A stretch of DNA of 34,594 nucleotides. It comes from a virus. Under the pieces are notes generated by a model, which was not told the DNA's origin, searched no databases, and worked only from the letters and a program-made list of their open reading frames with translations. The stretch spans positions 1 through 34,594 of IMG/VR virus record IMGVR_UViG_3300043409_000980; one strand, 5' to 3'. This document shows positions 20,387 through 27,716 of this stretch, in pieces; position 1 is the first letter of the stretch, and each line of letters begins with the position of its first letter. A program made the position numbers and the translations under genes.

Positions 20387-21622
20387 ATGTCAAAGCAAAC
20401 CATCAATATCGGCGCATCGCCGAACGACGGAACGGGGACGCCGCTGCGGACTTCGTTCGATTACTGCAATCTGAATTTTACGGAGCTGTACACGGCCACC
20501 GGCCCGAGCGGCAATGACATCGTCGTACCCGGAAACGCCACCATCACCGGCGATCTGACGGTGGACACCTCGACGCTGAAGGTTGATTCGACGAACCATC
20601 GGGTGGGTATTGGGACGGCGACTCCGGGGTTTCCGCTGGATGTTAAATCGGCCACTGCGGTATTCAAATTGGAATCAACGACTGGCACCAACGCCGCATA
20701 TTTGTATGCGACAAGTACCGGAGGTGATTTTTATTTTGGCAGGGATAACAGCACAGGCACAACATTTAGCACAGGAACCGGATATTCTGCGGTTGTCTAT
20801 TCAGCCAATGCATATCCGATGGTGTTTTTTACCAACGCCGCCGAACGCTACCGCATCGACTCCACCGGAGTAGCAACTTGGTCCGTAGCTGGCTCCACCG
20901 CCATGACCCTCAACTCTACGGGGTTGGGCGTGGGGGTTGCGCCGACCGACAAACTGACTCTACAGAGTACGACTGATTGCGCTATTTCACTCGCTAAGAC
21001 AACCGGCACAAATAAGCTGTATATAATTACTGATGGAACCACTGGATTCCTTGGCAGTACTGCTGGATCAACTGGAAAGAAGATCGCATACAGCCTAACG
21101 TGTCCAGACAACTCGTTAACCCTCGATGCGAGTGGGAATTTGCTGGTAAAAAAGACTACGCTCAGCGCAAGCACTCTTGGTTGCGAACTTACAGCAAGCG
21201 GTCAGATCAATGGCGCGACGGCAAATCTTGATAATCTCAACATTTTTAATACGACTGCTGGTTTATATCGCTTCTATGTTAGCGGAGCCGGTACGGTTAA
21301 TGCCACTAGTGCCACTATATCTGCCATCTCCGATGCTCGACTAAAGGAGAACGTCAAAGACATCGACGTTGGGCTGGCTGCGATTCTTGCACTCAAGCCG
21401 CGCAAGTTCGATTGGAAAGCCGGTAAGGGTAAGGACATCAAAGGCGACAGAGGATTTATCGCTCAAGAGTTTGAGACAGTGTTTCCCAATCTTGTAGACG
21501 AGTGGAAAGACCCTGCTCCCGAAGGCGAAGCTCCGTACAAGTCCGTTCGCCAAGACCTTATTCCTGTGCTGGTGAAAGCCATCCAAGAACTCACCGCCCG
21601 TGTTGCCGCTCTGGAAGCCTAA
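20387..21622 (+). CDS. Tail fibre/spike with C-terminal S74 intramolecular chaperone
   Basis: 411 residues. The N-terminus (TINIGASPNDGTGTPLRTSF, DYCNLNFTELY) is a typical phage fibre attachment motif. The middle consists of repetitive beta segments (ITGDLTVDTSTLKVDSTNHR, VGIGTATPGFPLDV). From about residue 315, SDARLKENVKDIDVGLAAIL is the start of the peptidase S74 domain; the Ser-Asp at 315-316 is the self-cleavage site. GFIAQEFETVFPNLV follows, then a helical end. The domain trimerises the fibre and then cuts itself off. This is a probable receptor-binding protein. Confidence 0.85.
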   Translation: MSKQTINIGASPNDGTGTPLRTSFDYCNLNFTELYTATGPSGNDIVVPGNATITGDLTVDTSTLKVDSTNHRVGIGTATPGFPLDVKSATAVFKLESTTGTNAAYLYATSTGGDFYFGRDNSTGTTFSTGTGYSAVVYSANAYPMVFFTNAAERYRIDSTGVATWSVAGSTAMTLNSTGLGVGVAPTDKLTLQSTTDCAISLAKTTGTNKLYIITDGTTGFLGSTAGSTGKKIAYSLTCPDNSLTLDASGNLLVKKTTLSASTLGCELTASGQINGATANLDNLNIFNTTAGLYRFYVSGAGTVNATSATISAISDARLKENVKDIDVGLAAILALKPRKFDWKAGKGKDIKGDRGFIAQEFETVFPNLVDEWKDPAPEGEAPYKSVRQDLIPVLVKAIQELTARVAALEA

Positions 21623-21628
21623 TATCCC

Positions 21629-22018
21629 ATGATTACTATCAACTGGATCATCGAACGCCTTCTCGTCCGCCCCACCGAAGGCTCTGAAACGAATGTCGTC
21701 ATCACCGCCGACTGGCGATGCAATGGCACTCAGGATCAATACAACGGCACCTGCTACGGCTCCTGCTCGTTCGCTCCGCCGTCTGGTAGCTTTACGCCTT
21801 ACGAAGACCTGACCGAGCAGCAAGTCCTAGACTGGTGCTACGCCAATGGAGTCGATAAGACCGCTATCGAAGCGAACGTGACGCAGCAGATCAACGACCA
21901 GATCAATCCGCCGATCATCGCTCCTCCGTTGCCGTGGGCGGCGCAGCCTTTACCGCCGGTGCCGCCTTCGGTTAAGGTTGCCGAGCCTGTGGTGGTTGCC
22001 GATACTTCCGCCGCATGA
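21629..22018 (+). CDS. Conserved phage tail-region protein of unknown function
   Basis: 129 residues. The N-terminal half (MITINWIIERLLVRPTEGSE, TNVVITADWRCNGTQDQYNG) and the middle (GSFTPYEDLTEQQVLDWCYA) follow a pattern I associate with small proteins encoded next to phage fibre genes. The C-terminal third is Pro/Val/Ala-rich (PPIIAPPLPWAAQPLPPVPP) and probably disordered. It follows the S74 fibre by 6 bases. Confidence 0.6.
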   Translation: MITINWIIERLLVRPTEGSETNVVITADWRCNGTQDQYNGTCYGSCSFAPPSGSFTPYEDLTEQQVLDWCYANGVDKTAIEANVTQQINDQINPPIIAPPLPWAAQPLPPVPPSVKVAEPVVVADTSAA

Positions 22019-22173
22019 TCAAGATCGAACTCAGCACCGAGCAGGTGAATAGCCTCCTCCAACTCATCGACATTGCCATCAAAGCCGGTGGCTATCAGAA
22101 CGCTAAGGTTGGCGTTCCTCTGGCCGACATCATCCTCGACGCAGCCAAATCGCAGGCTCCGCTCGCTAACTAA
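22015..22173 (+). CDS. Unknown 52-residue protein
   Basis: ATG 22015 overlaps the upstream TGA as ATGA. It is two short helices (MIKIELSTEQVNSLLQLIDI, then GVPLADIILDAAKSQA) joined by a Gly/Lys-rich turn. Small proteins of this type occur just before phage holins. Family unknown. Confidence 0.55.
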   Translation: MIKIELSTEQVNSLLQLIDIAIKAGGYQNAKVGVPLADIILDAAKSQAPLAN

Positions 22174-22181
22174 CCATCACG

Positions 22182-22376
22182 ATGACGGACCACCACGCTT
22201 TTATTAGAGACATCTCAATCGGCGTCGGTGGTCCGATCATCGGTATTCTGGGGAACGCGGTATTTTCAGATCCTCATCTCAAGACTGCGTCGTTAGCTCT
22301 TGGCGCATTCGCCGCGCTTCTAACCTGCGTCGTCAAAGCACTCGAACTGTATCGCAAACTAAAAACAGAAAAATGA
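22182..22376 (+). CDS. Small two-span membrane protein, holin/antiholin candidate
   Basis: 64 residues with two hydrophobic segments (ISIGVGGPIIGILGNAVF and TASLALGAFAALLTCVVKAL) and a charged C-terminus (LYRKLKTEK). It is coupled by ATGA to a second two-span protein. Tandem small membrane proteins just before a spanin-like gene suggest a holin/antiholin pair. Confidence 0.58.
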   Translation: MTDHHAFIRDISIGVGGPIIGILGNAVFSDPHLKTASLALGAFAALLTCVVKALELYRKLKTEK

Positions 22377-22570
22377 ATCCTAATCTCGCCTCTCTTGTCC
22401 GCCACATCTTGACCGCTGCCGGTGGTTTCCTCGTCGCCAAAGGGTTGGCCAGTGCTGATCAACTCGCTGAACTCGTAGGCGCTGTCGTAAGCATCGCTGG
22501 CGTTGGCTGGTCTGTTTACAACAACAAGAAGGCCGCGAAGGCTGCGCCCGAGGTTGCCAAAGCTGAATGA
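22373..22570 (+). CDS. Holin-like protein (Pam3 gp28 type)
   Basis: 65 residues: RHILTAAGGFLVAKGLASAD (first span), QLAELVGAVVSIAGVGWSVY (second span), then a basic, Ala-rich tail NNKKAAKAAPEV. This order and these Gly-rich spans resemble the Pam3 gp28-like holin family. It would permeabilise the inner membrane at lysis. ATGA overlaps join it to both neighbours. Confidence 0.68.
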   Translation: MNPNLASLVRHILTAAGGFLVAKGLASADQLAELVGAVVSIAGVGWSVYNNKKAAKAAPEVAKAE

Positions 22571-22746
22571 ACTTCTTGGCCGACTTGGTGATGAAGCTGG
22601 TTATCTGGCTTCACGCGCTGACGAAGCAGGATGTCACAAGCGAAGATGCGAAAAAACAACCCGATCTTAAGCGTGGTCTGCTTGCTCGCATTGATGAGCA
22701 TGAGCGTGAGCTGCGCGAGCCGGGTGATTTACGTCCCCCACGGTGA
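22567..22746 (+). CDS. Small inner-membrane-associated protein overlapping the lipoprotein gene
   Basis: 59 residues: an amphipathic/hydrophobic N-terminus (MNFLADLVMKLVIWLHALTK), then charged helix (DVTSEDAKKQPDLKRGLL, ARIDEHERELREPG). ATG 22567 overlaps the holin stop. The last 116 bases overlap the lipoprotein gene in another frame, the arrangement of phage Rz/Rz1 spanin pairs. The hydrophobic segment is weak, so an inner-spanin role is a guess. Confidence 0.5.
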   Translation: MNFLADLVMKLVIWLHALTKQDVTSEDAKKQPDLKRGLLARIDEHERELREPGDLRPPR

Positions 22747-22873
22747 GCCTGTGCGCCTCGCACAGAGCGTTAAGGCTAAGGTTTGGGTGGTTGACTCTAC
22801 CGGCAAAACGGTGCGTAGTAATAATCGCATCATCATCCACGAAGGCTGGTATGCACTACCAAAGGACAAATGA
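22631..22873 (+). CDS. Outer-membrane lipoprotein, o-spanin-like
   Basis: 80 residues. A lipoprotein signal is clear: basic n-region (MRKNN), hydrophobic core (PILSVVCLLALMSMSV) and lipobox VSC-A. The mature part (RVIYVPHGEPVRLAQSVKAK, VWVVDSTGKTVRS, IIIHEGWYALPKDK) matches a pattern common in phage lipoproteins next to holins. It begins inside the previous gene in another frame, as Rz1 does in Rz. It would join the membranes at the last step of Gram-negative lysis. ATG 22646 is an alternative start. Confidence 0.68.
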   Translation: MSQAKMRKNNPILSVVCLLALMSMSVSCASRVIYVPHGEPVRLAQSVKAKVWVVDSTGKTVRSNNRIIIHEGWYALPKDK

Positions 22874-23022
22874 GCAATAACGCACCGTACAAAGGTTCAC
22901 CGTCTGTTAAGGGGAGTGGCAGCGGACCTTACAAGCAGTCTCCTCCATCGAAGCCTCCGGTTAAGCCGAAGCCAAGTGGAAGCGGCCCTTATAAAGGTGG
23001 CAGTGGTCCGTATCGTAAGTGA
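22870..23022 (+). CDS. Gly/Ser/Pro-rich repeat protein (GSGPYK units)
   Basis: 50 residues from ATG 22870 (ATGA overlap with the lipoprotein stop) to TGA 23022. It contains SGSGPYK twice, a degenerate third unit GSGPYR, and an APYK unit near the start, joined by a Lys/Pro linker (SKPPVKPKPSG). It has no hydrophobic core and is probably disordered. It is the last gene before the terminator. Function unknown. Confidence 0.5.
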   Translation: MSNNAPYKGSPSVKGSGSGPYKQSPPSKPPVKPKPSGSGPYKGGSGPYRK

Positions 23023-23033
23023 TTCAAAGCAAA

Positions 23034-23066
23034 ATCCCCCGCTGGTAATGAAACCAATCGGGGGAT
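23034..23066. terminator. Bidirectional terminator between convergent operons
   Basis: Perfect 8-bp stem ATCCCCCG/CGGGGGAT around a 17-base loop. It is preceded by AAAA (T-run for the minus strand) and followed by AATTGTTT. It lies between convergent stops at 23022 and 23087, so it probably ends both transcripts. Confidence 0.82.
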
Positions 23067-23086
23067 AATTGTTTCTACGCGTAAGG

Positions 23087-24268
23087 TCAGCGTCCTAACG
23101 ACTTCAGGACGTTCGTGACGAAGTCCTCGCTCTTCGAACCATTCGCATTTGATGCACGGGAGCCGCCAGCCGTTGCCTTCGAGCTAACGCCGGGTTCACT
23201 GCCTCGATACTTCGCTAGTTCGGCTTGCAGGCGCTTGTTTACCTCGACCTGAGAGTAGAGAAGCTCGCGGTATTTCGGTGCGGCAGCGGCCCATAGAGCG
23301 GCCTTTGCGAGGTCTTCTTCACTGTTCTCGCCATTGAAGATCTGCTGGGCGAGGCTAAGTCGGCCAGTCAGTTCCGTGTTCCATTCGTCGTCGTTTTCAC
23401 GCGGCTCAAAGATTTCAAGCGCACGCGCATTCTCGCTCACCTTTGTCCAAGTCTTATTGGCCGACTCCAATGCAGCGCGAGTGCCTTGCTCGTTTTCCTG
23501 CTGGTACTTCGAGATAACCGATTCGTAATCGGACTTCGCTTCGGACATCTCCGCAGACTTCTCGCCGTTAATCTCGTCGTACTTGACGATCAAAGCGCCA
23601 AGCTTCGCCTTCTTGGAGGGCGAAAGACCCTCAACGATGTCGTCGATCTGCGAGTTGCGATAATCGTTCTCAGGGGACTTGAGTAGGCCAATAAGCCTGT
23701 CGCCGTCCGTGCCGACGACCGATTTCATCGAGTCGAACACGCCGGTAATCTTGCTCTCGTACTTTTTGACGAAGTTGGGATGGCGCTCAATGTCGAGGAG
23801 TCGAACACGTTCGGAAAGCGCGTCACGCTCCTCCTGCAAAGTCTTGAGCTGAGCTTCAAAGTTCGGATTGGCAATCTTGCCAGACTTCATCTCCTCAAGC
23901 TGCTTGGCTAATTGCGCCTTCTCTTCCTTGATCTTGCGAAAAGCATCAGCGGCTTTCGTAGACTTGATCGACTCAGGGATGCCAGAGTCATCAGTAGCCG
24001 AGGAATCCTCGGCAGCTGGAGCCTTCTCCTTCGGACTGAACATCCGCTCGATATCCATCTCAGACTTGCTGAGCTTGGTGTTCGCTTCGGACTTAGGCTG
24101 CGTTTGCTTCTTCTGCTTAGGCTCCTCGGTTAATTGCGAAGCTTTTGCACTAGCCTCTCCAGCGGCAGCATCCTCAAGAGTGTTAGCCTTGAAAGATTCG
24201 ATGAAGGAGCTTTCGAAATCAGGCGTTTGCGCGGAGTTAACGGTCGGTGAGTTCAGTGGTTCTTCCAT
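23087..24268 (-). CDS. Probable capsid scaffolding protein
   Basis: 393 residues without a single cysteine. It is strongly charged, with an acidic disordered N-terminus (residues 1-110), a coiled coil (DAFRKIKEEKAQLAKQLEEM, LKTLQEERDALSERVRLLDI), a helical middle and a short conserved-looking C-terminus (SEDFVTNVLKSLGR) that could contact the capsid. This is the profile of phage internal scaffolds. It lies at the end of the terminase-portal operon, but the capsid gene is on the opposite strand. Confidence 0.62.
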   Translation of the reverse strand: MEEPLNSPTVNSAQTPDFESSFIESFKANTLEDAAAGEASAKASQLTEEPKQKKQTQPKSEANTKLSKSEMDIERMFSPKEKAPAAEDSSATDDSGIPESIKSTKAADAFRKIKEEKAQLAKQLEEMKSGKIANPNFEAQLKTLQEERDALSERVRLLDIERHPNFVKKYESKITGVFDSMKSVVGTDGDRLIGLLKSPENDYRNSQIDDIVEGLSPSKKAKLGALIVKYDEINGEKSAEMSEAKSDYESVISKYQQENEQGTRAALESANKTWTKVSENARALEIFEPRENDDEWNTELTGRLSLAQQIFNGENSEEDLAKAALWAAAAPKYRELLYSQVEVNKRLQAELAKYRGSEPGVSSKATAGGSRASNANGSKSEDFVTNVLKSLGR

Positions 24269-24274
24269 AAAATG

Positions 24275-24565
24275 TTAGTATTGTTTTTCAAATGTTGCTT
24301 CAGGTTCTCTCGTTGTGTCGGTTACTGCAAGTTTTCGAATGTTTTCGAGGCAATGCGCGTATCCAGCAGTCACGCCAGCAGCGAAAACAATGTCCGATTC
24401 CTTGCTTCCTTGGGAGGGCATAGGCACCGGCATCGATTCAGCTACGATGCGTAAAGCCATCCGAAGAATCGGATTTCGTAAAATAAGCGCAAGTTCGCCC
24501 TGTTGGCCAGCCGTTGTCCATTCGAGAATGTCTACCTCAGGCAAGTCCATCAGGCTTTTCGCCAT
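24275..24565 (-). CDS. Unknown helical protein between scaffold and glycan cassette
   Basis: Up to 96 residues; the start is uncertain (ATGs at 24607, 24565 and 24550, all inside the end of the upstream gene). AAGGAG directly abuts ATG 24565. The core is helical (VDILEWTTAGQQGELALILR, NPILRMALRIVAESMP, then VTAGYAHCLENIRKLAV). The ILRNP...GYxxxLENI layout looks like a small virion-associated protein, but I do not recognise it. Confidence 0.5.
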   Translation of the reverse strand: MAKSLMDLPEVDILEWTTAGQQGELALILRNPILRMALRIVAESMPVPMPSQGSKESDIVFAAGVTAGYAHCLENIRKLAVTDTTREPEATFEKQY

Positions 24566-25892
24566 CTCCTTGCGGTTCTTCGTCGAGCCTCTTAGCCAGT
24601 TCATCATACTTTGATTTCTTGTTTCGTTTTAGTTTATGTCTCTGCGGAATTGGATCGAGAACTTCGTCGAGTTTGATTGGGTTCTCTTTGTTGACGACGT
24701 CGCGTTTCGGTCGAATCACCTTCGTCACCTCAAGCAAGTCGGCCAACGGAATCTTGATGTAACCACAGTCCACATCGTTGATTCCGTACGAGACGACAAA
24801 CTTATTCTTTGCGGTATCGAAGAATGCGCCGCACGGGAAGACTACCGCAGGCAATCCCGGCCACCAATCCTGCTGATTCGTTCCAGTCAGAAGCGGCAGC
24901 GTCGTCATTCGGACGATGCGGAAAGGCGGCTTCGCTTCGAAAGCGTAGGCACCCATGTAGTAACGGCGCTTCTTGTTGATCCACGGCAGCGAGCTGTGGA
25001 AGAAGGTCCAGTACAGGCCGTCGCATAGGATCGGATTGGAGCCTCCGCGCACCTCGCCAAACTTCCAGAGCGGATTGAACTCGTCGGTGACGTATTCCTC
25101 CTCCTTCTCTAAACGCCCATTAAGGCGCACAACGACGTGAGGATTGGCCGAATACACCATGTGCGGCGCGTTATCGTGGACGAAGTAGAGCCAGTTCTTC
25201 TCATGGCCATCGTTGATCATGGCCTGCGCGTAGTTGTTGCCGTAGATCATGTCGAAGCGGCCTACGTTCAGAAAATGCTTGTCCAGAAGGAACATCCCTT
25301 GGTGCGCGTAGCTCTTGAACGGGACGAATGTGCAGCACGCAAGCCCGTACTTGTCGCCGAATTTGAGGACGCGAGGGTCTTCAAACTGTTCAAGGGGGTA
25401 ATGGGAGATTAACTGGGTCAGAGACTTCTTTGTGGCGCGAAGATCCTGACTCAGCTCGAACACGACAATGTCGTTCTTCTCGATGTAGACATCCTCGTCT
25501 TTCTCGCGCTTGTTACGGCAGCGACGGGCAAAAAGCATGATTCGACCATCCGGTTCGAGCATGATTGCCGGGTTGAAGTAGTACGTCCCCGTTTCCTGCG
25601 GCAGGACGATTTTACCAGTCTCCCAATCGGTTTGTTCACTCAGCTTGGGGACGTCATTTTTTGCGTAGCTCATTAGAAACTCGGCAGCGAATTTGATTTC
25701 ATCGTAGAGGGCAAGCCAATGATCGCGCTCCTCGCGGACCTCGGTCAGATGCTCGTCATGTTCTTTGGTTCGAATCTCAAGCGTTTTGCGAAGGTCTTCG
25801 ATTTCCTGAAGAAGATCAGCCGGACCATCGCCGCCCGTTGCAAATCGTTTGAGAGCCTTGAGGGACAGACTTCGGATTATGTCTTTCATCAT
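24537..25892 (-). CDS. Beta-propeller glycoside hydrolase/phosphorylase-like protein (GH130/GH43-like)
   Basis: 451 residues. Residues 25-75 form a coiled coil (LLQEIEDLRKTLEIRTKEHD). The rest looks like a five-bladed propeller: YYFNPAIMLEPDGRIMLFAR, LEQFEDPRVLKFGDKYGLAC, GEVRGGSNPILCDGLYWTFF, and KRRYYMGAYAFEAKPPFRIV. The FNPxxxLxPDGRxxLFAR, EDPRVL and GGSNPI signatures recall GH130 mannoside phosphorylases and related GH43-like proteins. The C-terminus is basic (RHKLKRNKKSKYDELAKRL). It may cut or bind sugars added by the neighbouring transferases. Catalytic residues could not be assigned with certainty. Confidence 0.55.
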   Translation of the reverse strand: MMKDIIRSLSLKALKRFATGGDGPADLLQEIEDLRKTLEIRTKEHDEHLTEVREERDHWLALYDEIKFAAEFLMSYAKNDVPKLSEQTDWETGKIVLPQETGTYYFNPAIMLEPDGRIMLFARRCRNKREKDEDVYIEKNDIVVFELSQDLRATKKSLTQLISHYPLEQFEDPRVLKFGDKYGLACCTFVPFKSYAHQGMFLLDKHFLNVGRFDMIYGNNYAQAMINDGHEKNWLYFVHDNAPHMVYSANPHVVVRLNGRLEKEEEYVTDEFNPLWKFGEVRGGSNPILCDGLYWTFFHSSLPWINKKRRYYMGAYAFEAKPPFRIVRMTTLPLLTGTNQQDWWPGLPAVVFPCGAFFDTAKNKFVVSYGINDVDCGYIKIPLADLLEVTKVIRPKRDVVNKENPIKLDEVLDPIPQRHKLKRNKKSKYDELAKRLDEEPQGDGEKPDGLA

Positions 25893-26518
25893 GGATACAA
25901 GTTTGTGTTCTCCTGCGTAGCTAACCTTGGAAGAACCCCGTAGAAGTTCATCCTTGGCATTGAATCGACCAGCATCTGGATGTCGATTGGTGCCCAGACC
26001 TTTTGATTCGTTTCGAGGAGCTTACAAACGCCCTCGTAATTTACAAGATATGCGTGGGTACACATGCCTCTCACCAGTTTGTAGAGGTTTGATGCGATGT
26101 AACCGTGGTCTTCAATCGGATCAGCGCAGCAACTTCCAAGGTAGACGACGTGCCAGTCATTCGGCAGAAACTCAAGGTTGTCATTGGCCTTTGCTTTCCA
26201 GTTCTCGTCAAGAAACTCAACGTCATCCTCGACGATCAAGAAGGTGCGATGATCGGTTACCTTCGATTCAACCATCCACTTGATGGCCGACCAGACGGAG
26301 AAGTGACTAAGTCCGGCGACGATGGTCTTGCACTTCGCCTTTTCCTTTTCGCGAGTGTGATAGTAGTCGGTTGAGATGCCGCAGTTATGCGAACGAAAGC
26401 CGTAAATCGGAACCGCATCGATTCCGAATGACTTCATGTATCTGATGCACCGCTTCTCTTTTTCGCTCTCAGGTTTTGAGACGATGAAGGTCGGTGTATT
26501 CTCGAAATCAACTTTCAT
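25889..26518 (-). CDS. GT25-like glycosyltransferase, copy 2
   Basis: 209 residues from ATG 26518 (ATGA overlap). It has GT25 family features: N-terminal TFIVSKPESEKEKRCIRYMK, CKTIVAGLSHFSVWSAIKWM, the acidic metal-binding box RTFLIVEDDVEF, and WHVVYLGSCCADP. The C-terminal block CTHAYLVNYEGVCKLLETNQ and APIDIQMLVDSMP is shared with the 27110-27712 protein. GT25 enzymes transfer sugars (often galactose) to LPS or, in eukaryotes and giant viruses, to collagen. No membrane span, so it acts in the cytoplasm. Confidence 0.72.
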   Translation of the reverse strand: MKVDFENTPTFIVSKPESEKEKRCIRYMKSFGIDAVPIYGFRSHNCGISTDYYHTREKEKAKCKTIVAGLSHFSVWSAIKWMVESKVTDHRTFLIVEDDVEFLDENWKAKANDNLEFLPNDWHVVYLGSCCADPIEDHGYIASNLYKLVRGMCTHAYLVNYEGVCKLLETNQKVWAPIDIQMLVDSMPRMNFYGVLPRLATQENTNLYP

Positions 26519-27105
26519 CGGTTTGGAAGGATGTAGATGATGCCACGTCGCGCACCTGTGCATCGGCTCGGATGATTGTAGTAGTAGCTATAGCCATAAC
26601 GCTGAGTTAAAGTTTTAGCCCTATAAATAGCGTCTAGCTTCTCTTTGACGTATCCAAAACATATTTCATGTTCTTTGTAAGCGTCGTACCCAAGCTGTCC
26701 GGTGGGTTCTTTGAAGTCGTGGATTGCGATGACTGGATGAATATCGAACCGATTGATTGCCTCAAGTTCTTCGAGAAGCGGTAGATAGTCGTTCCAATGC
26801 GCGTCGAGGAAGAAAATTGTGTCGTGTCCAACGCCGTGATGCGGGATGAACCAGTTCATGCAGGCATCGCTGCTGCCTTCGAACATCTCGACGTAGACAT
26901 TCTCGCGCTTGAACCGCTCCTTCGCCTTCTCAACCCGATCATTGTCAAGTTCGCAGGAAACCGTCTTCAGGAAGTTCTTGGCCAACCAGATGGTCGTATC
27001 ACCTTCGTGCGTTCCTGTTTCGACCGCAGTCGTCAGCTCGAAGCGTTCCTTGAGGTAAAGAAACTCCTGCTCAATGAATGTGTCTCCGTTGAATGGTGAA
27101 CCCAT
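26515..27105 (-). CDS. Class I SAM-dependent methyltransferase-like protein
   Basis: 196 residues. Motif I-like TTAVETGTHEGDTTIWLAKN (SAM-binding loop) is followed by an acidic residue in TVSCELDNDRVEKA, as expected for ribose binding, then DTIFFLDAHWNDYLPLLEEL and PVIAIHDFKEP. This layout is typical of Rossmann O-methyltransferases that act on sugars or small molecules. It is sandwiched between the two GT25-like genes. Confidence 0.65.
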   Translation of the reverse strand: MGSPFNGDTFIEQEFLYLKERFELTTAVETGTHEGDTTIWLAKNFLKTVSCELDNDRVEKAKERFKRENVYVEMFEGSSDACMNWFIPHHGVGHDTIFFLDAHWNDYLPLLEELEAINRFDIHPVIAIHDFKEPTGQLGYDAYKEHEICFGYVKEKLDAIYRAKTLTQRYGYSYYYNHPSRCTGARRGIIYILPNR

Positions 27106-27109
27106 AGTT

Positions 27110-27712
27110 TTAGTCGGCTAAATTCATCCCCTCTTGGTCGGCAACACGCGGGAAAATTGTGAAGCAGTTGAGGTGATGCTTGCTGTTGAAATACATCTGC
27201 AAATCAATCGGAGCGTAAATTTTCTCGTTCGTCTCGATCAACGTCTTCAGCGCCTTCTTTCGAACAACGTAGCAGTGGGTGCAGAGCGGCATCCCCTCGA
27301 ACAGATTGGAATCATACTCACGGCTAATCTTGCCGTGAACGCAGCATGAGCCGGGATAGAGCAAATCCCAATTCTCAGGAAGCTTGGTTAGAGCGCGTTC
27401 AACCGTCTCGCGCCAGTTCGGCCTGAACAAGATGTCATCCTCAAGCACCATGACCATCTCAGGAGTGTTTGGATCAAACTCTAGGGCGTTCCAGAGCATC
27501 CAATGCGACATCGTGCATCCGACATGCTTGTGGCAGATTGTGTATCCAGAGCCGGGGTTATCGACCTCGTACGGAATGCTGGCCTTTAGCCCAGACTTCT
27601 TCCCATCAAGACCATAGAAAATCCGATAGCTATTGATTCCAGCGGATTCAAGGTTTTCTTTTAAGCGCGGGATGCGAGAAGAACCTCGCACCGTGATAAC
27701 GACCGTTTCCAC
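27110..27712 (-). CDS. GT25-like glycosyltransferase, copy 1
   Basis: 200 residues: VVITVRGSSRIPRLKENLES, then FYGLDGKKSGLKAS, CTMSHWMLWNALEF, the acidic box MVMVLEDDILFRPNW, and LLYPGSCCVHG. The C-terminal THCYVVRKKALKTLIETNEK, IYAPIDLQMYFNSK and PRVADQEGMNL align well with copy 2, so the pair arose by duplication or joint transfer. It is probably cytoplasmic. Confidence 0.75.
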   Translation of the reverse strand: METVVITVRGSSRIPRLKENLESAGINSYRIFYGLDGKKSGLKASIPYEVDNPGSGYTICHKHVGCTMSHWMLWNALEFDPNTPEMVMVLEDDILFRPNWRETVERALTKLPENWDLLYPGSCCVHGKISREYDSNLFEGMPLCTHCYVVRKKALKTLIETNEKIYAPIDLQMYFNSKHHLNCFTIFPRVADQEGMNLAD

Positions 27713-27716
27713 GGGG

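Noticed and set aside
25137-25412. Plus-strand 91-codon frame opposite the propeller gene
   Set aside because: Antisense to a strongly supported gene and without any domain or ribosome site.
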